64,000 bases of DNA from Sphingopyxis sp. QXT-31 (GTDB lineage Bacteria; Pseudomonadota; Alphaproteobacteria; Sphingomonadales; Sphingomonadaceae): positions 310,001-374,000 of the forward strand of contig NZ_CP019449.1 of the NCBI RefSeq assembly GCF_001984035.1, written 5' to 3'. Numbering within the stretch: the stretch's first letter is position 1; the number at the start of each line of letters is the position of its first letter. Both the position numbers and the translations under genes were made by a program. Below the pieces are notes generated by a model. It ran no database searches and was not told the origin of the DNA. It saw only the letters and a program-made list of their open reading frames with translations. Shown one piece after another: positions 44,963 through 53,601 of the stretch.

Positions 44963-45909
44963 TCCGCACCCTGTTTTGCGCCGCCGCGCTCGCTGCCGCG
45001 CTCCCGTCCGTCGCCGCTGCGCAGCTCACCTCGGAGTCGATCGAAGAAAAGAACCTGATTTCGGGGAAAGCGAAGATCGAGCCCGACAGCGGCTATATCT
45101 TCGTCAGCGGTCCGTTCCGGCAGAATGCGCTGCTGTTGCGGTTGCCCGACGATGCGACCGTCGCCGCCTATGAAAAGGACTGGGCCGAAGCGCTGGCCAA
45201 GGTGCAGAAGAAATATCCGGGCAAGCTCAAAAACTGGGAATCGCGAGCCGAGGTGGCGCGGCAGACCAAGGGCAGAATGCCCGAAAAGCCGATCGAACCG
45301 ACGGCGGAGAATTTCGCGATCGGCGCGATCGAGCTTCGCGATCCGGTGTCTTTCGGCCCGCAATATGTGTTCGCGAAGAGCGAGAGCCCCGAAAACTATA
45401 GTTATCTGACCAAGGTTAAGCCTGGCCGCTATGCCTATTACGGCCCGATCTTCGTCGCCGGCGGCGGCGCGATGGCAGGCTTCTGCTATTGCATGGGCAC
45501 CGTCGCGTTCGAGGTGAAGCCGGGAGTCATTACCGATACCGGCAACTTCTTCCTCGTCGGTCCGGGGCTGGACCCCGATTTTCCGCAGACAGGGCCGTTG
45601 GCCGGTTCCGAAGCGGGGCTGTACCGTCCGCAGAACCTCGGCGCCGAGCATGGTCCGCTGCGCTTTGGCGTGCCCGACTCGCTCAAGGCCTTTCCCTACG
45701 CCGAGGCCGATTTTCGCGCTTATGGCAAACTCGACAATTTCTATGGGCTATCGGTCAGCCGTATGCCGCCCATTCCGGGTGTGCTCGCTTATGATCGCGA
45801 CAAGATTGTCGACTTAAAGGCGGTCGCGCCGACCGACGGCGCCCGGGCATCCGAGGCGAGCGCGGCTACTAGCGTAGCGGTGCCTGCCACACCATCTTCG
45901 CTTCCTTGA
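44959..45909 (+). CDS. Exported protein, unknown function
   Basis: A 316-aa secreted protein with signal peptide IRTLFCAAALAAALPSVAAA. The body includes YIFVSGPFRQNALLLRLPDD, then YSYLTKVKPGRYAYYGPIFV and AMAGFCYCMGTVAFEVKPGV. No family is recognised. ATG overlaps the preceding stop (ATGA). Its 3' end overlaps that of the convergent amidohydrolase by 41 bases. Confidence 0.75.
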   Translation: MIRTLFCAAALAAALPSVAAAQLTSESIEEKNLISGKAKIEPDSGYIFVSGPFRQNALLLRLPDDATVAAYEKDWAEALAKVQKKYPGKLKNWESRAEVARQTKGRMPEKPIEPTAENFAIGAIELRDPVSFGPQYVFAKSESPENYSYLTKVKPGRYAYYGPIFVAGGGAMAGFCYCMGTVAFEVKPGVITDTGNFFLVGPGLDPDFPQTGPLAGSEAGLYRPQNLGAEHGPLRFGVPDSLKAFPYAEADFRAYGKLDNFYGLSVSRMPPIPGVLAYDRDKIVDLKAVAPTDGARASEASAATSVAVPATPSSLP

Positions 45910-47554
45910 TCGTCGCAACGACGCGGATGTTCCTGATCTGCTCGACAGGCGTCGTCAGCGGGTTCTTGTCGAGGATGACGAAATCGGCGAGCAGGCCGGG
46001 CTTGATCCGGCCCTTGCGATCCTCCTCGAACGCTTGCCACGCCGGGCCGGTGGTGAGCGCCTGTAACGCTTCATAGGCGTTCAGCCTCTCGCCCGCACCG
46101 CTGACCACGCCGGTGGGCGAAACGCGCGCCATCGAGGTCCAGAGCATGAAGCGCGTGTCGAGCGGAGTGACGCTGAAATCGCTGTGGTTGGAGGGTATCA
46201 GCCCCGCGGCGCGCGCCGAGCGCAATGGGCTGATGAAATCGACGACCTCGGCCGGGAAATTGGTGCGGTGGACGTCGGCCCAATACCAGGCGTGGTTCGA
46301 GAAATAGGCGGGGCCCACGCCGATGCGGGCGTAGGCGGGAAGCTGGTCGCGGCGCTGGAACTGCGAGTGGATGACGACCGGGCGGCGGTCGTCGGCCGCC
46401 TTGATGCCGAGCGCGTCGAAGCCCCGGATCGCCATGTCGATCGCGGCGTCGCCATTGGCGTGGACGAAGAGCTGCCAGCCGCTATCGTGGACCTTCTTTG
46501 CCTGCGCGATGAAATCGGCCTCCGACAGCACGGGCTGGCCGTGCCAGGGATGCGTCCCCTCGGGGCTGCCGCGTGCGTAGTCGCGGGTGAAATAGCCGGT
46601 GCGCGCCTGCACCGATCCGTCGAGGACGAATTTGATGCCCTGAAGCTTTACATGGTCGGTGTAGGTTCCGAATTTGAGACCAGGCTGCGCGAGCAGCGCG
46701 TCGAGGCCGGTCGAGAAGGGCAGTAGCGCGAGGTCGATCTTGAGCCGCTTGCGTGCGGCGTCGCTCGTCAGGAAGGCGATATCGGGCGCCAACGTCGCGC
46801 CGTCCTGCGCGTGCGTATAGCCCTCGGCGAAATAGGCGATTTGCGCGGCGTCGAGCGCGGCGAGCTTCTGCTCCGCGGTCGGCTGCGGCATCTTGGCGAG
46901 CATCAGGAACATCGCCTTTTCGAGCAGCACGCCGTTGAGTTTTCCCGCTTCGTCGCGCGGCATGATGCCGCCGGGCGGAACCGGCGTCGCTTCGTCGATC
47001 CCCGCCGCGGCGAGCGCGGCGCTGTTCGCGACCACGCCGTGGAGCGAGACGTGCAGCAGCAGGATCGGCCGGTCCGCCGCGACCGCGTCGAGTTCGGCGC
47101 GCGTGATGTGGCGCTTCTCGGCGAGCGCTTCCTGGTCATATTGCCACACGATCGCCCACTGGCCTAGCGGCATCGCCCCGGCGGCGATATGGGTGCGGAT
47201 CGCGGCCTGCAGATCGGGGATGTCGGCGGGCGGTGCTGCGGCGGCGCGCAGGTCCAGCCCGCCTGCCATCTGCGTCGCGACGGTGAAATGCGAATGGGCG
47301 TCGATGAAGCCGGGAAGCATCGTCGCGCCCTTAAGGTCGTGGACGGCTGCCTTGCCGCCCGCGACTTTGCGCGCTTCCTTCTCGCTGCCGGCGAAGGCGA
47401 TGCGCTCTCCCTCGGTCACGACCGCCTCGACCGTCTGCGGCGTGTTGCCGTCCATCGTGACGATCGTCCCGCCATGATAGAGTGTGGTTTCCTGCGCCGC
47501 GGCTGGCGTGGCGAGCGCTAGCAGCAGCGCGGCGAGCGCGGTCGGTCTTCTCAT
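45869..47554 (-). CDS. Exported amidohydrolase (YtcJ type)
   Basis: A 561-aa secreted amidohydrolase of the YtcJ/amidohydrolase-3 group. It has a signal peptide (ALAALLLALATPAAAQ), metal ligands LPGFIDAHSHFTVAT, FVHANGDAAIDMAIR and VIHSQFQRRDQ, and the late IPSNHSDFSVTPLDTRFMLW. ATG 47554 follows GGAGAGA; the longer frame from 47575 lacks a site. The substrate is unknown. Convergent with the preceding exported protein. Confidence 0.88.
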   Translation of the reverse strand: MRRPTALAALLLALATPAAAQETTLYHGGTIVTMDGNTPQTVEAVVTEGERIAFAGSEKEARKVAGGKAAVHDLKGATMLPGFIDAHSHFTVATQMAGGLDLRAAAAPPADIPDLQAAIRTHIAAGAMPLGQWAIVWQYDQEALAEKRHITRAELDAVAADRPILLLHVSLHGVVANSAALAAAGIDEATPVPPGGIMPRDEAGKLNGVLLEKAMFLMLAKMPQPTAEQKLAALDAAQIAYFAEGYTHAQDGATLAPDIAFLTSDAARKRLKIDLALLPFSTGLDALLAQPGLKFGTYTDHVKLQGIKFVLDGSVQARTGYFTRDYARGSPEGTHPWHGQPVLSEADFIAQAKKVHDSGWQLFVHANGDAAIDMAIRGFDALGIKAADDRRPVVIHSQFQRRDQLPAYARIGVGPAYFSNHAWYWADVHRTNFPAEVVDFISPLRSARAAGLIPSNHSDFSVTPLDTRFMLWTSMARVSPTGVVSGAGERLNAYEALQALTTGPAWQAFEEDRKGRIKPGLLADFVILDKNPLTTPVEQIRNIRVVATIKEAKMVWQAPLR

Positions 47555-47633
47555 AGGTCTCTCCCCGGCCGCCATGCTGGCGGGCGAGGAGGGGGCGGGT
47601 CAAGACCTGCTATGCAACCAATGGGGCGTGCGC

Positions 47634-47852
47634 TCAAATCTGCTGCGGCGGCACCTCGTCCGGCCCGCGGCCGGGCTCGTCGATATCGCCGCCGCCGGGC
47701 GCACCGGGGACTTCGAGCGGCTGGCCGGCGGGGTCTTCGAGCGGGGTCGGCTGCACCGGCTGTTCGGGCGGCGCGACGGGGTCGATCACGTCGGGTTTGG
47801 GTTTGGGCAGCGGGTCCGCCGCATGGACATGCAGGCTGGAATTGAAGGTCAT
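47634..47852 (-). CDS. Small proline-rich protein
   Basis: A 72-aa low-complexity protein (MTFNSSLHVHAADPLPKPKP), then runs of proline with glycine and aspartate. ATG 47852 follows AGGAGAAAAAGG, an excellent ribosome site, which is the main reason for calling it. The remainder of a longer minus-strand frame extending over tig is a shadow. Unknown function. Confidence 0.65.
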   Translation of the reverse strand: MTFNSSLHVHAADPLPKPKPDVIDPVAPPEQPVQPTPLEDPAGQPLEVPGAPGGGDIDEPGRGPDEVPPQQI

Positions 47853-48036
47853 CCTTTTTCTCCTTGCCCGATCAACGAGCGGGGCAGGGGTGCGTTCCGC
47901 AAGTCGGCGCGGATCGCGCACTTTCGGGGTGTTCCGGGCCTTGCCCTTGGCCGCGCGTCTGCTATAGCCCCGCGCGGCCCGCACGGGCGTGCGCGGCTTT
48001 GCGCGCTTCTTCGTGCACCCGGCCGAAGCTTCCCAA

Positions 48037-48121
48037 GCGGGCGTGGCGGAATTGGTAGACGCGCTGGTTTTAGGTACCAGTATCGCAAGATGTGGGGGTT
48101 CGAGTCCCTTCGCCCGCACCA
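48037..48121 (+). tRNA. tRNA-Leu (anticodon TAG)
   Basis: An 85-base class II tRNA with acceptor arms GCGGGCG/CGCCCGC, encoded CCA, a long variable arm and anticodon stem CTGGT/ACCAG around loop TTTAGGT, giving TAG, which reads CTN leucine codons. Confidence 0.96.
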
Positions 48122-48182
48122 GTTTCGCCCTCGCGCAAGGCCGGAAAACCAAGAGATTTTGAGCAAGGATAAGACCAAGGCA

Positions 48183-49757
48183 ATGAAGACCGTCGAAACG
48201 CTGAACGAAGGCCTGAAGCGCGAATATCGCGTCACCATCACCGCCAAGGATATCGATGCCCGCGTCGATGACGAGGTGAAGAGCATCGCGCCGACCGTGC
48301 GCATGCCCGGCTTTCGCCCCGGCAAGGTGCCGCCGAACCTGATCCGCAAGATGCACGGCGCCGCGCTGTCGGCCGACGCGCTGAACAAGGCGATCGAGGC
48401 GGGCGTCCGCGACCTGATCGCCAAGGAAAAGCTGCGCCCCGCGCTGCAGCCCGCCGTCACGCTCGGCGAAGATTATGAAGCCGGCAAGGATGCCGAAGTC
48501 ACCGTCGCATTGGAAGTGCTGCCCGACATCGAGGCGCCGTCGATCGAAGGCCTGAAGCTCGAGCGCCTGACCGTTCCCGCCGACGACAAGGCGGTGATGG
48601 CCAAGATCGAGGAATTCGCCGCGCAGATGAAGCGCTTCGAGGAAGCGCCGAAGACCAAAAAGGCCGCCCAGGGCGACCAGGTCATCATCGACTTCGCCGG
48701 CAGCGTCGACGGCGTCGCCTTCGACGGCGGCACCGGCGAGGACATGGCGGTCGAAATCGGTTCGGGCCAGCTGATCCCCGGCTTCGAAGACCAGCTGGTC
48801 GGCGTCAAGACCGGCGACGAAAAGGTGCTGAAAGTCACCTTCCCCGAGGATTATCCGGTCGAAAACCTCAAGGGCCAGCCCGCCGACTTCGCCGTCACGG
48901 TGAAGGAAGTGAAGGTCCCGGCCGCGGCGTCGATCGACGACGAATTCGCCAAATCGCTGGGTCTTGAGAGCCTCGACAAGCTCAAGGAAATCATGAAGGA
49001 CCAGGTCGAGCAGGAACTGAACGGCCTGACCCGCACCCATATGAAGCGCAAGCTGCTCGACCAGCTCGCTGCTGCCCATGATTTCGACGTGCCGCCGACG
49101 ATGGTCGAGGCCGAGTTCGGCCAGATCTGGCAGCAGCTCGAGCATGAAGCGAGCCACGAGGAAGACGTCGAGGCGGCGAAGGCCGAGCTCGAAAAGGACC
49201 GCGACGAATATCGTTCGATCGCCGTCCGCCGCGTCCGCCTGGGTCTGCTCCTCTCGGAAATCGGCCAGGCGCACGGCGTCCAGGTTTCACAGCAGGAAAT
49301 GCAGCGCCTGGTCGCGCAGGCCGCGCAGCAGTATCGCCCCGAAGACCGCCAGCGCTTCATGGAATATGTGCAGCAGGACCCGCTCGCCGCGGCCCAGCTC
49401 CGCGCGCCGCTCTATGAGGACAAGGTCGTCGATTTCCTGTTCGACAAGGCCGAGATCAGCGACCGCGAAACCACCCGCGAGGAGCTGGAAGCCGCGATCG
49501 AGGCCGATGACGACGGCGGTCACGTCCATGGCCCGGGCTGCGGCCACGACCATGACCACGACCACAAGCCCGCCAAAAAGGCTGCCGCGAAGAAGCCGGC
49601 CGCCAAGAAGGACGCGGTGAAGGAAGAGGCCAAGGCCGAGGAAGCTCCGGCCAAGAAGGCGCCGGCGAAAAAGGCTGCGGCTCCCAAGGCCGAAGCCGAG
49701 GAAAAGCCGGCTGCTGCCAAGAAGGCTCCGGCCAAGAAGGCCGCTGCGAAGAAATAA
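48183..49757 (+). CDS. tig: Trigger factor (ribosome-associated chaperone/PPIase)
   Basis: Folds nascent chains at the ribosome exit. The 524 residues begin with the ribosome-binding domain, including the signature MPGFRPGKVPPNLIRK at about 40-56. The PPIase domain follows (QVIIDFAGSVDGVAFDGGTG) and then the helical arms. An extra tail from about residue 440 has GHVHGPGCGHDHDHDHKPAK and then many AKKAPAKKA blocks. The ordinary enzyme is about 430-450 aa long, so about 80 residues are added. ATG 48183 follows AAGG. Terminator at 49780. Confidence 0.96.
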   Translation: MKTVETLNEGLKREYRVTITAKDIDARVDDEVKSIAPTVRMPGFRPGKVPPNLIRKMHGAALSADALNKAIEAGVRDLIAKEKLRPALQPAVTLGEDYEAGKDAEVTVALEVLPDIEAPSIEGLKLERLTVPADDKAVMAKIEEFAAQMKRFEEAPKTKKAAQGDQVIIDFAGSVDGVAFDGGTGEDMAVEIGSGQLIPGFEDQLVGVKTGDEKVLKVTFPEDYPVENLKGQPADFAVTVKEVKVPAAASIDDEFAKSLGLESLDKLKEIMKDQVEQELNGLTRTHMKRKLLDQLAAAHDFDVPPTMVEAEFGQIWQQLEHEASHEEDVEAAKAELEKDRDEYRSIAVRRVRLGLLLSEIGQAHGVQVSQQEMQRLVAQAAQQYRPEDRQRFMEYVQQDPLAAAQLRAPLYEDKVVDFLFDKAEISDRETTREELEAAIEADDDGGHVHGPGCGHDHDHDHKPAKKAAAKKPAAKKDAVKEEAKAEEAPAKKAPAKKAAAPKAEAEEKPAAAKKAPAKKAAAKK

Positions 49758-49779
49758 GCTTCTCGCCGAGTGAATAGGG

Positions 49780-49821
49780 AAAAGGCCGTGTGGAGGATGT
49801 TCCGCCCGGCCTTTTCTTTTT
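49780..49821 (+). terminator. Terminator of tig
   Basis: AAAAGGCCG and CGGCCTTTT pair over 9 bp across an 18-base loop, then CTTTTT. Weak loop but correct position, 22 bases after the stop. Confidence 0.65.
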
Positions 49822-49881
49822 GGGGCTGGAGCGGCTGCGGGGTGGGCGTTGTCAGCTTTGGGGCGGAGAGCTGTCGTAAAG

Positions 49882-50045
49882 CCCTCTCCCCTTGAGGGGA
49901 GAGGATAGCGCAGCTTGCTCCGTCAGGAGCTAGCGAAGCTTGGAGAGGGGTGCTTGGACGCCTCTGGCGGTCGGAAACCCCTCTCAACTCCGGCTAGGCA
50001 GCAGGCTGCCAAGCCTGCGTATCTCTCCCCTCAAGGGGAGAGAGT
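49882..50045. repeat. Long inverted repeat between tig and GNAT gene
   Basis: Blocks CTCTCCCCTTGAGGGGAGAG at the left and CTCTCCCCTCAAGGGGAGAG at the right are themselves hairpins. The region between holds GAGAGGGG/CCCCTCTC pairs and CAAGCTT-like islands. The whole 164-bp element can fold as a nested hairpin. The stretch 49758-50094 contains no gene. Confidence 0.75.
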
Positions 50046-50094
50046 ATAACCCTGCGAACGTCGCGTTCCGCCCGTAACCTGCCATCTGCCGAGG

Positions 50095-50682
50095 CTAAAG
50101 CGCCCGCGTCCAATATTGCAGCTCGTGTCGCTCTTCGCCTTCCCCGCCGATCGTCTTCCAGTCGAACCGCGCCGTGACACCCGCCAGCGGCGCATAGCCG
50201 CGCCCGCGCCAGAAGGCGTCGAGGGGGCGGTGGTCCGCTGGGCGGGCAGGGTGATTGCCCGCGCGGATGACGCTGCAGAAGGCGACGTGCGATGCGCCGA
50301 GCGCGCGCGCCTGGGCTTCGCGGTGGTCGAAGAAGGCGTGGCCCATGCCCTGACCGCGATATCTGGGCAGCAGCACCGATTCGCCGAAATAGAAGCAACG
50401 CGCGATGTCGAAACCGGCGGCGGCGAGCGGCGCTTGCCAAGCCTCGTCCTGCGTGACGAGCGGCGCGGCGGTAGCGGCGCCGACGATCGTCTCGCCGTCG
50501 CGCGCGACGACGATCACCGCACCCGCGGCCGCGGCGAAATCGGCGAGATAATCGGCCTCATAGGCGGCGTTGCCGTCGTAGAGATAGGGGAAGGCGCGGA
50601 AAACCGTAATGCGCAATGCGGCGAGCGCGGGAATGACCTCGGCCAGCCCCGCGCCCGTCACGGGCGCGACGGTGACACTCAT
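50095..50682 (-). CDS. GNAT-family N-acetyltransferase
   Basis: A 195-aa acetyl-CoA-dependent acetyltransferase. The acetyl-CoA-binding motif A is SVLLPRYRGQGMGHAFFDHR, and the fold end is FWRGRGYAPLAGVTARFDWK. The substrate cannot be deduced. Start overlaps the SnoaL-like gene stop (ATGA), so the two are one operon. Confidence 0.88.
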   Translation of the reverse strand: MSVTVAPVTGAGLAEVIPALAALRITVFRAFPYLYDGNAAYEADYLADFAAAAGAVIVVARDGETIVGAATAAPLVTQDEAWQAPLAAAGFDIARCFYFGESVLLPRYRGQGMGHAFFDHREAQARALGASHVAFCSVIRAGNHPARPADHRPLDAFWRGRGYAPLAGVTARFDWKTIGGEGEERHELQYWTRAL

Positions 50683-51077
50683 GCGCCGACCTGTTTCAAC
50701 CAGTCGGCGAGGTTGTAATAAGTAGTGATGCGGTCGATCAGCCCGGCGTCGTTGACGGACAGGAAGGCGCCCGCGGGAAGCACATAGGTCTGGCCGCTCG
50801 CTTCGGGCTGGCCGTCGTCGGTCGCGAGATAAGTGCCATTGACGGTGAATTCGGCGGCGGCGCGGTCGCCCTCGGCGAAGACCACCATGTCGGTGAGCCG
50901 CTCGCGGTAGCAGCGCGTCATGTGCGTGTTGAACTCAGCGAAAAGCGCCTTGCCGTGGCGCGGTGCGCCCTGGTTGACGTCGTGGCGCACATCCTCAGCG
51001 ACGAGCGCGAGCATTGCGTCGGTGTCGCCGGCGTTGAAGGCGGCGTAATAGGCGGTGACGATGTCGCGGGTGGTCAT
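50679..51077 (-). CDS. SnoaL/ketosteroid-isomerase-like protein
   Basis: A 132-aa NTF2-fold protein. The pattern TAYYAAFNAGDTDAMLALVAEDV, then AEFTVNGTYLATDDGQPEASGQT and a tail ITTYYNLADWLKQV is characteristic of SnoaL-like proteins, whose ligands vary. It precedes the acetyltransferase gene with an ATGA overlap. Confidence 0.85.
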   Translation of the reverse strand: MTTRDIVTAYYAAFNAGDTDAMLALVAEDVRHDVNQGAPRHGKALFAEFNTHMTRCYRERLTDMVVFAEGDRAAAEFTVNGTYLATDDGQPEASGQTYVLPAGAFLSVNDAGLIDRITTYYNLADWLKQVGA

Positions 51078-51114
51078 GCGTATGGCTCCAAATCCTGTTC
51101 CACGTCCCCCATAT

Positions 51115-51275
51115 CGTCATTCCCGCGAAGGCGGGAATCCAGCTTTTTCCTTTTTCGTGCCTTCGCGCCTTTGCGTGAGATTTTTCTGGTTTCACGCAAA
51201 GGCGCAAAGGCGCAAAGGCACGAAGAGAAGACGAAAGAAAGGAAGCTGGATTCCCGCCTTCGCGGGAATAACGAG
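51115..51275. repeat. Nested palindromic repeat
   Basis: Outer arms CGTCATTCCCGCGAAGGCGG and its complement near 51250 belong to the family seen in glyS. An inner pair, CGTGCCTTCGCGCCTTTGCG (51156) and CGCAAAGGCGCAAAGGCACG, forms another palindrome inside it. The inner one looks like a second element inserted into the first. Confidence 0.8.
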
Positions 51276-51291
51276 GCTAGCGTGAGGACCC

Positions 51292-51909
51292 CTAAATCAC
51301 GTCCATATTATAGCAATGCCAGCTGAAGATCGCCGCGGCGCCGCGGTGGGGGCGCCAGGCTTCGGCGAGTTCGCGGATCGCTTTCTCGCTGGGGCGCGCG
51401 TCGAGTTGCATGATACGCCCGACCGCTTCCTGTACGGCTAGGTCGCCCGCGGGCCAGACGTCGGGGCGGCCTTCCGCGAAGAGCAGATAGATTTCGGCCG
51501 ACCAGCGCCCGATGCCCTTGACCTTGGTCAGCAGCGCGATCGCCTCCTCGTCGTCGGCGGGCAGCGCGTCGAAGGCGAGGTCGCCATCGATCACCAATTG
51601 CGCGAGGCTCTTGGCATAGCCCTGCTTCTGCGCCGACAGGCCGCAGGCGCGCAGCGCGTCGAACTCGGCCGCCGCCATCACCTCGGCGGGGCAGCCCGCG
51701 CCGAATCCCGCTTCAAGCTTGTTCCAGATCGAGGTCGCGGCGGCGACGCTGACCTGCTGGCCGACGATGGTGCGGAGCAAAGTCGCATAGCCGGGCTCGC
51801 GGATGCGCGGCTCGGGATAACCGACGTGGCCGAGCGCGCGCGCGAAGCCCGGCTCGATCCGCGCGAGCGCGTCGATCCCGGCGTTCAACTGCTCCTGGCC
51901 CAGACCCAT
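51292..51909 (-). CDS. DNA-3-methyladenine glycosylase (AlkA/MAG-like)
   Basis: A 205-aa HhH-GPD base-excision glycosylase that removes alkylated bases. The helix-hairpin-helix is LLTKVKGIGRWSAEIYLLFA, and the catalytic aspartate is in WPAGDLAVQEAVGRI. The N-terminal signature TLLRTIVGQQVSVAAATSIW is also conserved. ATG 51909 follows GGGGAA. Confidence 0.93.
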   Translation of the reverse strand: MGLGQEQLNAGIDALARIEPGFARALGHVGYPEPRIREPGYATLLRTIVGQQVSVAAATSIWNKLEAGFGAGCPAEVMAAAEFDALRACGLSAQKQGYAKSLAQLVIDGDLAFDALPADDEEAIALLTKVKGIGRWSAEIYLLFAEGRPDVWPAGDLAVQEAVGRIMQLDARPSEKAIRELAEAWRPHRGAAAIFSWHCYNMDVI

Positions 51910-52009
51910 GCCGATATTCCCCTTTTGTTCACATCGCTAACTAGCAGCGCTTGATTTGCGGTGCAACGCGGGACATAGGCCAAGCCGAATCAAACCTATG
52001 GGGACGAGC

Positions 52010-52327
52010 ATGGCCAAGCTGATTGTCGTGACGCGCGACGGAACCGAGCATGAGATCGAAGGCGACACGAGCCTGACCGTGATGGAAAATATCCGCGACG
52101 CGGGTTTCGACGAACTGCTCGCGCTGTGCGGCGGCTGCTGCTCGTGCGCGACGTGCCACGTCCATGTCGAGGCCGGCGCGACCGACCAGCTGCCCGCGAT
52201 GAGCGAAGACGAGAACGACCTGCTCGATTCGACCACCGACCGCGACGAAAATTCGCGCCTGTCGTGCCAGCTGCCGTTCAGCGAAGCGCTCGACGGACTG
52301 AAGGTGCGCATCGCCGCGGAAGACTGA
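52010..52327 (+). CDS. 2Fe-2S ferredoxin (adrenodoxin type)
   Basis: A 105-aa electron carrier. The cluster cysteines are C40, C46, C49 (in [15 protein letters not shown]) and C86 (RLSCQLP), with the CX5CX2CX36C spacing of the adrenodoxin/Isc or P450-redox type. An additional CGGCC pair precedes. ATG 52010 gives the normal length; the longer frame from 51956 has no conserved residues. It may serve P450 or Fe-S assembly; neighbours give no clue. Confidence 0.92.
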   Translation: MAKLIVVTRDGTEHEIEGDTSLTVMENIRDAGFDELLALCGGCCSCATCHVHVEAGATDQLPAMSEDENDLLDSTTDRDENSRLSCQLPFSEALDGLKVRIAAED

Positions 52328-52334
52328 TCCAGCC

Positions 52335-52469
52335 GCGTCATCCCCGCGAAAGCTGGGATCGCTTGCATTCCTTATGGACGATAGCGGCCAGTTAAGGGTT
52401 GGACATGCCCCGCATGTCCAAGGTTGTCCGGGGACAACCCGACCCTTCACTCTTTCGCTGGGGCGACGA
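52335..52469. repeat. Palindromic repeat, CGTCATCC type, with inner hairpins
   Basis: CGCGTCATCCCCGCGAAAGC and CTTTCGCTGGGGCGACG form the outer arms; inner TTGGACATGC/GCATGTCCAA and TTGTCCGGGGACAA add hairpins. Lies between convergent ferredoxin and rlmB genes, where it may terminate both. Confidence 0.7.
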
Positions 52470-53237
52470 TTAGGGTGTAGCCGTCGCGACCGCATAGAGC
52501 GCGATCGCCGCGGCGTTGGAAATGTTCAGGCTTTCCATGCGCGGCGAGATCGGCAGTTTTGCCAGCACGTCGCAATGTTCCATGACATTGTGGCGCATGC
52601 CGTCCCCCTCGGAGCCCAGCACCAGCGCGACCTTGTTGCCGTCGAGCACCGAGCCGAGCACCGTGTCGGTGTCGCCCATCAGCCCTATGCGCCAATATTG
52701 CGCCTCGGCGATCTCTTCCAGCGCGCGCGACAGGTTGACGACGCGCACCCATGGCACGGTTTCGAGCGCGCCCGACGCCGAGCGCGCGATGACGCCGCTT
52801 TCGGGCGGGCTGTGGCGGTCCTGCGTGACGATCGCGGCGGCATCGAAGGCCGCAGCAGAACGCAGCACCGCGCCGATATTATGCGGGTCGGTGACCTGGT
52901 CGAGGATAATCAGCGGACGCCGGCTGTCGGCGTCGACCTCTTCCTGCAGCAGGTCGCCGAGATAGATGCTTTCGAGCGGGTCGACTTCGATCACCAACCC
53001 CTGGTGCGGCGCGTCGCGCGCGACGAGGCGCGCGAGGTCGGTGACGTCGGCATAGTTGATCGGAACCACCGGCGGCAGGTCGAGCTGGCCCAGCGCCTCG
53101 CGCGTGCCCCAGATGCGCTTGACGGTGCGTTCGGGATTGGCGAGCGCGGCGAGCACGGCGTGGCGGCCCCAGAAACGGATGGGCTGGCCCTTGGACGACT
53201 GGCCGGCGGGGCGGCGATGGCGCGAAAATTGTCTCAT
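52470..53237 (-). CDS. rlmB: 23S rRNA 2'-O-methyltransferase RlmB-like (SPOUT)
   Basis: A 255-aa SPOUT/TrmH-family enzyme that methylates 23S rRNA (G2251 in E. coli) using SAM. The N-terminal substrate-binding part has IRFWGRHAVLAALANPERTV. The knot motifs are LIILDQVTDPHNIGAVLRSA, VALVLGSEGDGMRHNVMEHC and LPISPRMESLNISNAAAIAL. The chosen ATG at 53237 yields the normal length, while a much longer frame upstream crosses tRNA-Tyr on the opposite strand. Divergent from the tRNA. Confidence 0.92.
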   Translation of the reverse strand: MRQFSRHRRPAGQSSKGQPIRFWGRHAVLAALANPERTVKRIWGTREALGQLDLPPVVPINYADVTDLARLVARDAPHQGLVIEVDPLESIYLGDLLQEEVDADSRRPLIILDQVTDPHNIGAVLRSAAAFDAAAIVTQDRHSPPESGVIARSASGALETVPWVRVVNLSRALEEIAEAQYWRIGLMGDTDTVLGSVLDGNKVALVLGSEGDGMRHNVMEHCDVLAKLPISPRMESLNISNAAAIALYAVATATP

Positions 53238-53317
53238 AACGCCGCGCCTTTCCCACGAGCGGCATTGACAGGCAAGCCCGCTTTCGCCAATGGACCGCTT
53301 CCCGACGCGGACCCCAT

Positions 53318-53403
53318 GGACAGGTGGCCGAGTGGTTAAAGGCAGCAGACTGTAAATCTGCCCGGTTTTCCGTACGCTGGTTCGAATCCAGCCCTGTCCA
53401 CCA
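53318..53403 (+). tRNA. tRNA-Tyr (anticodon GTA)
   Basis: An 86-base class II tRNA with acceptor arms GGACAGG/CCTGTCC, CCA end, and anticodon stem GCAGA/TCTGC around loop CTGTAAA, giving GTA (TAC/TAT codons). The 3' end borders a second integrase gene, so it is the likely attachment site of the second element. Confidence 0.96.
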
Positions 53404-53515
53404 CCCTCCCATCCGAGGGTGTCCGCCGAACCCCCTAGAAATCCCAGAAAACTTAGCGTATCATCCACGCATCGTCCGCATGCGTCCGGGGCAATTTGCC
53501 TGCAGCCGCAGCGTA

Positions 53516-53595
53516 GTGTGGGGGAAGTGTGGGGGAAGATTGTCTTTCCCCCACACTCGTGTCCCCCAGAATGTGGGGAGAAAGTGTGGGGGAAG
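53516..53595. repeat. GTGTGGGGGAAG repeats upstream of integrase
   Basis: Copies at 53516-53527, 53527-53538 and 53584-53595, and an inverted copy (CTTTCCCCCACAC) at 53544-53556, all between tRNA-Tyr and the integrase. Position and spacing are what arm-type integrase-binding sites show. The role is inferred. Confidence 0.65.
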
Positions 53596-53601
53596 ATTCC
53601 C

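Noticed and set aside
47634..49274. Long minus-strand open frame opposite tig
   Set aside because: Only the downstream 72 codons (start 47852) have a ribosome site and plausible composition; the rest mirrors tig codons.
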